In this document: positions 38,121 to 43,452 of the stretch, one piece after another
Position numbering within the stretch: position 1 is the first letter of the stretch
Layout: the number at the start of each line of letters is the position of its first letter
Assembly: GCA_021202155.1 (NCBI GenBank)
Contig: JAJQDP010000027.1
Coordinates: 1 to 43,452, forward strand
Length of the DNA: 43,452 nt
Direction of reading: 5' to 3'
Source of the DNA: Oscillospiraceae bacterium
GTDB lineage: Bacteria; Bacillota; Clostridia; Oscillospirales; Ruminococcaceae
Position numbers and translations under genes: made by a program
The notes under the pieces: generated by a model
Told to the model about the DNA's origin: nothing
The model's input: only the letters and a program-made list of their open reading frames with translations
The model's database searches: none

Positions 38121-40604
38121 CTCCGCCTCATTCATCTGATAAGCCTCGAAAACGTCCCCTTCCTTGAAGTCGGTGAACTTCTCAAGGGTGATTCCGCACT
38201 CGTAGCCCTGGGCAACATCGCGGACGTTGTCCTTGAATCGCTTGAGGCTCGACATCTTGTCCTCGGCAATAACTATGCCGTCGCGGACAACTCTGACGAG
38301 GTCGTTTCTTGAAATCTTTCCTGAAAGGACATAGCATCCCGCTACCTGTCCGACGCCGGTTATCTTATATACCTGGCGGACTTCAACACGGGCTGTGTCA
38401 ACCTCAACATACTTCGGCGCGAGCATACCCTTCATGGCGGCTTCAATCTCTTCGATAGCCTCATAGATGACTCTGTAGGTCTTGAGTTCAACTCCGTCGC
38501 GCTCGGCGTTCTCCTTAGCGACAGGGTCAGGTCGGACGTTGAATCCGACGATGATAGCTCCCGACGCGCCGGCGAGCATGACATCCGACTCGGAAATAGC
38601 TCCGACACCGCCGTGGATGACCTTAACCTTGACCTCGTCGTTGGAAATCTTCTCAAGCGACTGCTTGACCGCCTCGACCGAGCCCTGAACGTCAGCCTTG
38701 ACGATGATAGGAAGCTCCTTTATCTCGCCTTCATTAATCTGACTGAACAGGTTATCAAGTGTGACCTTCTGAGCCTGCTTGAAGACCTCTTCCTTTGCTT
38801 CCTGCTTGCGCTTTTCGACCAATTCTCTTGCAAGCTTTTCATCTGCAACTGCGTTGAAGATGTCGCCTGCCGCGGGGACTTCCGCAAGTCCCGTAATCTC
38901 AACAGGGACGGAAGGTCCTGCGGTCTCAACGACTCTTCCCTTGTCGTCGGTCATAGTTCTGACGCGTCCGACAGCAGTTCCCGCGATGATGACGTCTCCC
39001 GAATGAAGAGTACCGTTCTGAACCAGAACTGTCGCGACCGGTCCACGACCCTTGTCAAGCCTTGCCTCAATAACTGAACCCTTAGCCGCACGGTTCGGGT
39101 TAGCCTTGAGCTCTAAGACATCCGCAACCAGGATTATATCCTCCAAAAGCTCATCTATACCCATTCCTGTCTTCGCGGAAACGGGGACACACATGACGTC
39201 GCCGCCCCAGGCTTCAACAACCAAGTTGTGTTCGGTGAGCTGTTGCATGATTCTGTCGGGGTTCGCGCCCTCTTTGTCCATCTTGTTGATGGCGACGATT
39301 ATGGAAACTTCCGCCGCCTTGGCGTGGTTGATAGCTTCTACTGTCTGCGGCATGATTCCGTCGTCAGCGGCTACCACGAGTATTGCAATATCCGTGACCA
39401 TAGCACCTCTGAGTCTCATGGCTGTAAACGCCTCGTGACCGGGGGTGTCAAGGAATGTGATGTCTCTGCCGTTTATAGAAACTCTGTAAGCACCGATGTG
39501 CTGAGTGATTCCGCCAGCCTCGGTTGCAGTGACGTTTGCGTGACGAATCTTGTCAAGAAGCGAGGTCTTTCCGTGGTCGACGTGACCCATTACAACTACG
39601 ACAGGATCTCTTGGCTGGAGATTTTCAGCAGTATCCTCTTCGTCGACAATGAGTCTTTCCTCGATGGTTACGACGACCTCCTTCTCGACCTTCGCGCCCA
39701 TCTCCTCGGCAACCAAAGCCGCGGTATCAAAGTCGATGACCTCGTTCTGAGACGCCATGACTCCCAAGCCGATGAGCTTCTTTATAACATCGGAAACGGT
39801 GGCTTTGAGTCTCGTGGCGAGCTCGGAAACGGTGATTTCGTCCGGAATCTGAACCCTTACCTTAAGCTTTCTTGCGCGCTCAAGCTCAAGACGCTTCATT
39901 CTCTCGGCTTCAGACTCGCGCTTTGTTGAAAGTTTCTCCTTCTTCTGCTGACGGGACTTCTGGGTGAGCTTCTGCTTCTTCTGATAGTTGTCGCCGCCGC
40001 GGTTCTTGGAGTCAGCCAAGTTGTCATAGTGCTCGTTATACTTGTCGATATTGACATAGCTTCCACGGGTGTCGACAACATGTGTCTTCTCCCGCTGTGC
40101 ATAAGTAGTGTTCTCGGTCTTGCCCGTGACAAGCTGGATTCTTTCGCCGCGCTCCTTCTTCTTTGCCGGCTTCTTGTCATCCTTGCGCTTGTCTTTTTTC
40201 TCTTCAACCGGTTCAGCCTTTGCCTCTCCAACAGGAGCGGGCTTCGGCTCTTCCTTCGGCACTTCCACTACAGGGGTAGCGGGAGTCCCGGACTTCTCGG
40301 AAGTCTTCTGAGCCTTGGGAGTTTCCGGCTTCGGTTCAGGCTTCTTAGCCTCCTGCTTCGGGATCTCAGTCTTCGGAGCTTTCGGCTCCTTCGGCTTTCT
40401 CACCGGCTTATAGGAGAAGTAGTCGTCAAAGCTACTGACCTGGTTCTTGTGGGTAAAGACCTCAAAGACATAGTTAATCTCCTCGGGACCGAGTATTGTC
40501 GAACCCTTCTTCGCCCCGTAAACGGGGGTAAGGCAATCGATGACATCGTTCACCGGGACATTCAGGTCTTTCGCAAGGTTGGATAATTTATATTTTGTAA
40601 TCAT
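38118..40604 (-). CDS. infB: Translation initiation factor IF-2
   Basis: GTPase that brings fMet-tRNA to the 30S subunit and promotes subunit joining. It has 828 residues with AAGGAG 9 nt upstream. The first IF2-N subdomain (about 1-55) is followed by a Lys/Pro/Glu-rich low-complexity stretch (about 66-155) and a Lys/Arg-rich helix (about 205-250), then a second IF2-N domain (about 253-305). The G domain has GHVDHGKTS (340-348), DTPGHEAF and [12 protein letters not shown]; two beta-barrel domains and the C-terminal fMet-binding domain follow. Complete. Confidence 0.97.
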   Translation of the reverse strand: MITKYKLSNLAKDLNVPVNDVIDCLTPVYGAKKGSTILGPEEINYVFEVFTHKNQVSSFDDYFSYKPVRKPKEPKAPKTEIPKQEAKKPEPKPETPKAQKTSEKSGTPATPVVEVPKEEPKPAPVGEAKAEPVEEKKDKRKDDKKPAKKKERGERIQLVTGKTENTTYAQREKTHVVDTRGSYVNIDKYNEHYDNLADSKNRGGDNYQKKQKLTQKSRQQKKEKLSTKRESEAERMKRLELERARKLKVRVQIPDEITVSELATRLKATVSDVIKKLIGLGVMASQNEVIDFDTAALVAEEMGAKVEKEVVVTIEERLIVDEEDTAENLQPRDPVVVVMGHVDHGKTSLLDKIRHANVTATEAGGITQHIGAYRVSINGRDITFLDTPGHEAFTAMRLRGAMVTDIAILVVAADDGIMPQTVEAINHAKAAEVSIIVAINKMDKEGANPDRIMQQLTEHNLVVEAWGGDVMCVPVSAKTGMGIDELLEDIILVADVLELKANPNRAAKGSVIEARLDKGRGPVATVLVQNGTLHSGDVIIAGTAVGRVRTMTDDKGRVVETAGPSVPVEITGLAEVPAAGDIFNAVADEKLARELVEKRKQEAKEEVFKQAQKVTLDNLFSQINEGEIKELPIIVKADVQGSVEAVKQSLEKISNDEVKVKVIHGGVGAISESDVMLAGASGAIIVGFNVRPDPVAKENAERDGVELKTYRVIYEAIEEIEAAMKGMLAPKYVEVDTARVEVRQVYKITGVGQVAGCYVLSGKISRNDLVRVVRDGIVIAEDKMSSLKRFKDNVRDVAQGYECGITLEKFTDFKEGDVFEAYQMNEAE

Positions 40605-40657
40605 AGGCAGTTCTCCTTATTTTGTGGATTTGACTCAAAGTGCAGGATCGCTTCCTG

Positions 40658-40960
40658 CTACGCTTCCTGTAGCCTCTTGACAGCCGCCTTGGCGAATCCC
40701 CCATCGGTCACGGACATGACTCCATAGACCTTTCCAAGAGCCGACCCGACGTCGTACATGCTCTCGGGTATCTTGTATATCGGGGTTTCGTGCTCCTCAC
40801 ATACGCGGGTAATTTCGCTGAGCGAGCGTTCTGCCAGATCAGAGGTCACAAGAACGATATATGCTTTCCCCGAATGAACAGTTCCCTTTACTTCGTCCAT
40901 TCCGAGGGTGAGCTTTCCTGCCCTGCGGCAGATGCTCATAAGATTCATTATATCAGCCAT
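40658..40960 (-). CDS. ylxQ: L7Ae/L30e-family ribosomal-type protein YlxQ
   Basis: A 100-residue protein of the L7Ae/L30e/S12e/Gadd45 fold that in related genes binds kink-turn RNA. Start ATG at 40960, overlapping the end of ylxR by 8 nt. MNLMSICRRAGKLTLGMDEVKGTVHSGKAYIVLVTSDLAERSLSEI is typical of YlxQ. The longer frame upstream is the ylxR region in another frame and was rejected. The precise role on the ribosome is not known. Confidence 0.92.
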   Translation of the reverse strand: MADIMNLMSICRRAGKLTLGMDEVKGTVHSGKAYIVLVTSDLAERSLSEITRVCEEHETPIYKIPESMYDVGSALGKVYGVMSVTDGGFAKAAVKRLQEA

Positions 40961-41255
40961 TTTCGCCGCCTTCCAGAGCCTCCAGTTCAACCTCCGAAAT
41001 ATCGTGCCCCAACTTCTCATAGATTTCAGCCGGGATTTCGCACTCAAGGCTTCTCTCAAGGCTTCTTCTCTTTCTCGCCTTTTCGAGGCACTCGGATTTC
41101 GGGCAGATATACGCCCCTCTTCCCGACTTTTTGCCGGTCGGGTCGACGAGTATTTCGCCCTCGGGGGTTCTCACAATTCTTACAAGCGACTTCTTCTCCT
41201 TGGGCTCACCGCACCCAAGACAGGTTCTTATCGGCTTTTTCCTGACTTTCTGCAT
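40953..41255 (-). CDS. ylxR: YlxR-family (DUF448) RNA-binding protein
   Basis: A 100-residue basic protein from the ATG at 41255, with GAGGAA upstream; one base separates it from the nusA stop. RTCLGCGEPKEKKSLVRIV and GRGAYICPKSECLEKARKRRSLERSL are the family signature: an RNA-binding pocket in known structures. In the standard nusA-ylxR-ylxQ-infB order. The C-terminal 20 residues are acidic and less typical. Confidence 0.94.
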   Translation of the reverse strand: MQKVRKKPIRTCLGCGEPKEKKSLVRIVRTPEGEILVDPTGKKSGRGAYICPKSECLEKARKRRSLERSLECEIPAEIYEKLGHDISEVELEALEGGENG

Positions 41256-41256
41256 A

Positions 41257-42417
41257 TTATTCCTCTTCAGGTGAGGTCTCGGTAGGTTCGGCTGGTTCCT
41301 CAGCCGCCTCCTCCTTAGCCTCAGCTTCCTTCTGGGCAAGCGCACTGGGCGAAAGTATATCAATCTTGTAGCCGGTCAACCTTGCCGCAAGCTTTGCGTT
41401 CTGTCCGCGGTTGCCGATAGCGAGCGAAAGCTGTGATTCGGGAACAATGACCTGCGCAGACTTGATCTCGTCGCTGTCGATGGTGACGCTAAGTACCTCT
41501 GCCGGCGAAAGAGCCTGCTTGATGAATTCGGCATCATCCTCGGAGTACTTGATAAGATCGATCTTTTCGCCGCCGAGCTCACTGACAATTGCACCGATTC
41601 TTGAGCGGTGATTTCCGATGCACGCACCGATGGCGTCGACATTCTCGTCGTTCGAGTAAACAGCTATCTTGCTTCGCGAGCCGGGCTCACGCGCTATGGA
41701 TTTTATCTCGACAATTCCGTCATAGATTTCGGGAACTTCGAGCTCAAACAGCCTTCTGACAAAGTCGCGGTGAGTTCTTGAGACCTTGACTGACGGCTTT
41801 CTGTCCGGGTTAAGTATGCCGACGACATAGACCTTGATGATGTCGCCCGGCTTCAATTCCTCTCCGGGAATCTGGTCTCCCTTGGAGAAGTAAATCCCGT
41901 CCTTGTCGATGGAAAGTATCGCGTTGCCGGTTGCCGGCTCGACCTCCTGGACTGTTGCAGTGACAATCTCGTGCTCCTTGTCCTTATACTGTGAGACGAG
42001 GCGGTCACGCTCAAACTGCTTTATATCCGAGCGGATGGACTGCTTTGCCGACGACGCCGCAACTCTTCCGAAAGCGGAAGGCGAAATGGGAATCTCAACA
42101 GTTCCGCCGACAAAGGCGTTTACGTCATATGTCCTTGCCTGCTCAAGAGCGATTTCATTTGCCGGGTCCTCCGGCTCGCCCTCGACAACCGTCTTCATGA
42201 TATGGATTTCAAACTTCTTGGTTTCGGGGTCAAGGTCAACCCTTACGTTCTCGTTTCCGGGATAGTCCCTCTTGACCGCCTTGAGCATTCCCTGCTTTAT
42301 CTTCTCGATAAGCTCCGGTAGCTGAATTCCGCTCTCTTCCTGCAAGCCGTCAATAGCACCAAACAGCTCGTCTACATTAAGCTCATGGCTCTGAGCCGCC
42401 TTAGTTTTTCTCTTCAT
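41257..42417 (-). CDS. nusA: Transcription termination/antitermination factor NusA
   Basis: Binds RNA polymerase and nascent RNA to control pausing and termination. It has 386 residues: NusA N-terminal domain (about 12-150, LPELIEKIKQGMLKAVKRDY), S1 domain (about 155-220, TATVQEVEPATGNAILSIDKDGIYF), and two KH domains (about 235-350, with REPGSRSKIAVYS, IGACIGNHRSRIGAIVSELGGEKIDLI and SLAIGNRGQNAKLAARLTGYKIDI). The C-terminal 30 residues are an Ala/Glu-rich acidic tail. No strong ribosome site lies at the usual distance; AAAGGA lies 14 nt upstream. Confidence 0.96.
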   Translation of the reverse strand: MKRKTKAAQSHELNVDELFGAIDGLQEESGIQLPELIEKIKQGMLKAVKRDYPGNENVRVDLDPETKKFEIHIMKTVVEGEPEDPANEIALEQARTYDVNAFVGGTVEIPISPSAFGRVAASSAKQSIRSDIKQFERDRLVSQYKDKEHEIVTATVQEVEPATGNAILSIDKDGIYFSKGDQIPGEELKPGDIIKVYVVGILNPDRKPSVKVSRTHRDFVRRLFELEVPEIYDGIVEIKSIAREPGSRSKIAVYSNDENVDAIGACIGNHRSRIGAIVSELGGEKIDLIKYSEDDAEFIKQALSPAEVLSVTIDSDEIKSAQVIVPESQLSLAIGNRGQNAKLAARLTGYKIDILSPSALAQKEAEAKEEAAEEPAEPTETSPEEE

Positions 42418-42508
42418 ATTGTTTTAACCAGTCCTTTCTTTGGTTGGTGGTAATTATACTTTGTAAAGCACATGATTTTGCGCCTTTCTGTTACTTTGTG
42501 CTCATCCA

Positions 42509-42653
42509 AATTCGTAATTCGTAATTCGCAATGCGTAATTGATGTGTCACCTCACTGACTTATTTTCAGTAATCTCTCAAATGCACTACGTTTAATACTA
42601 AAAGCGTCGTTTAATGCTCTTAATTACGAATTACGCATTACGAATTACGCATT
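42509..42653. repeat. Family C inverted pair between nusA and rimP (C7/C8)
   Basis: Left array 42509-42540 (TAATTCG heptamers on the plus strand) and right array 42621-42653 (the same on the minus strand), about 80 bp apart and able to pair. The right array contains the rimP stop codon. The spacer has CACTGACTTATTTTCAGTAA, a small hairpin, and no gene. Confidence 0.85.
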
Positions 42654-43133
42654 AAATTCATCGTCATCAAAAAGCGTAATCTTCGCGCAATCTGCGAATT
42701 CGATTCGCTCCTCGTTCTCGTTCTCGTCAATGACGGTGATGCCGTCCTTATCGTATGAGGTGAGTACTCTTAAGATTTCCTTCTCCCCGTCTCTTGGGCG
42801 GATGAAGCGGATTTTTATCGGGTCACCGACGCAGACCTCGAAGTGGTCAAGCCGCCTCAGCTCCCTTCCGAGTCCCGGGCTTGAGACCTCGAAAATGTAG
42901 GACTGCTTTATCGGGTCAAGCTCGTCAAGCTTGTCACTAAGCGGTCGGTGCAACGCCTCGCAGTCGTTCATGTCAACCCCGCCGTCCTTGTCTATGATGA
43001 TTCGGAGATACCAGGAAGCTCCCTCTTTTTCATACCTCACGTCCCAGAGATAGAGACCAAGATCAAGGCATAGCGGCTCGGCAATCTCCCGGACTTTTGC
43101 GACTGTCGGGCTGTCGGATTTAATTACAGACAT
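42645..43133 (-). CDS. rimP: Ribosome maturation factor RimP
   Basis: Assists 30S assembly. It has 162 residues from the ATG at 43133, with AGAGGTGA upstream; the in-frame codons upstream lie in the leader. N-terminal alpha/beta domain: VREIAEPLCLDLGLYLWDVRYEKEGASWYLRIIIDKDGGVDMNDCEALHR; then SYIFEVSSPGLGRELRRLDHF, the family hallmark, and a C-terminal SH3-like barrel. First gene of the nusA operon, as usual. The last two residues (Asn-Ala) and the TAA stop coincide with a family C repeat, exactly as in murG. Confidence 0.95.
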   Translation of the reverse strand: MSVIKSDSPTVAKVREIAEPLCLDLGLYLWDVRYEKEGASWYLRIIIDKDGGVDMNDCEALHRPLSDKLDELDPIKQSYIFEVSSPGLGRELRRLDHFEVCVGDPIKIRFIRPRDGEKEILRVLTSYDKDGITVIDENENEERIEFADCAKITLFDDDEFNA

Positions 43134-43210
43134 ACTTTCACCTCTCTTTAGGCAATTCAAAACAAAAGACCGGAACCACATTCCAGCCTTTCATAAGAGT
43201 TATTAATTAT

Positions 43211-43238
43211 AGTATACCACAGATTTTCAAAAATGCAA
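43211..43238 (-). promoter_or_regulatory. Possible promoter of the rimP-nusA-infB operon
   Basis: TATACT (43211-43216) on the minus strand with TTGCAT (43233-43238) at 16 nt. The -35 is weak. It lies about 78 nt upstream of the rimP start and is the only candidate before the gene. Confidence 0.45.
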
Positions 43239-43330
43239 GAGGAAAATAAAAATTTGTTGAGAAAATCGAAAAAATCCGGGACGACGGAGCAACTTGAGAC
43301 AAGTACAACTTGCGCCACAATCGCACTTTG

Positions 43331-43402
43331 TGGCGACGCGCTCGCCCTTTGGGCTCGCGCACCTCTCAGTCACGCTTCGCGTGACAGCTCCCCTTAAAAA
43401 GG
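43331..43402. repeat. Family A half element (A14)
   Basis: Outer GCGCTCGCCC/GGGCTCGCGC hairpin, CCTCTCAGTCACGC/GCGTGACAGC and CTCCCCTT, after which the element is interrupted by the E junction. The 43134-43330 stretch upstream of rimP otherwise holds only the promoter candidate. Confidence 0.7.
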
Positions 43403-43422
43403 CATACGCGTACACTTAAGCG
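43401..43422 (+). repeat. Right copy of the terminal junction repeat (E)
   Basis: GGCATACGCGTACACTTAAGCG joins the family A half element A14; it is the inverted counterpart of 16-36. The remaining 43423-43452 cannot be assigned. Confidence 0.6.
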
Positions 43423-43452
43423 AAATTGGCAACAAAGTCAACTAAAGCGGGG

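Overview
The window looks like chromosomal DNA from an uncultured Clostridia/Oscillospirales-type firmicute. The evidence is a Gram-positive division and cell-wall (dcw) cluster that starts with mraZ-rsmH-ftsL, a SigH-like sigma factor, a MurE with the meso-diaminopimelate signature, and the Firmicutes order rimP-nusA-ylxR-ylxQ-infB-rbfA-nrnA-truB-ribF. The genus assignment is inference only. No rRNA, tRNA, CRISPR array, prophage or transposase gene was recognised.

Layout. 1-1440: a small zinc-ribbon protein and a SigH-like sigma factor, with a consensus promoter of its own. 1793-16080 (minus strand): the dcw cluster in the order mraZ, rsmH, ftsL, PASTA-PBP (ftsI/spoVD type), murE, mraY, ftsW, murG, murA, ftsQ/divIB, ftsZ. 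murB, murC, murD and ftsA are not in it. 16218-21524 (plus strand, divergent): argC, a GNAT gene, argJ, argB, argD, giving glutamate to acetylornithine and recycling of the acetyl group. 21619-25714 (minus): a DMT-family permease, ppk1 and a ppx/gppA phosphatase. 26286-28155 (minus): an AAA/DUF4143 ATPase and an unrecognised 90-residue protein. 28380-33279 (minus): a four-gene ABC system (ATPase, permease, GldG-like protein, DUF4340 protein). 33376-43133 (minus): gltX, ribF, truB, nrnA, rbfA, infB, ylxQ, ylxR, nusA, rimP.

The core genes are ordinary; the unusual content is between them. Three families of palindromic repeats fill most intergenic gaps, including gaps inside operons. Family A is a modular chain of hairpins, about 14 copies. 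In all ten copies where the core can be oriented, the core points against the transcription of the surrounding genes. Family B is a roughly 70-bp palindrome, four copies. Family C consists of TAAT(T/G)CG heptamers, which place TAA in all three frames. At least ten genes have a stop codon inside or abutting one of these repeats, murE and ppk carry C-terminal tails encoded by family A, and murA carries an in-frame palindromic insertion. The two ends of the window hold the same repeat junction in inverted orientation, which suggests a contig broken at repeats.

Regulatory sites read directly include promoters for mraZ, argC, ftsZ, the sigma gene, the DMT permease and the AAA gene, a four-unit 10-bp tandem repeat in the mraZ leader that fits a MraZ operator, and several perfect hairpins or inverted repeats in leaders.
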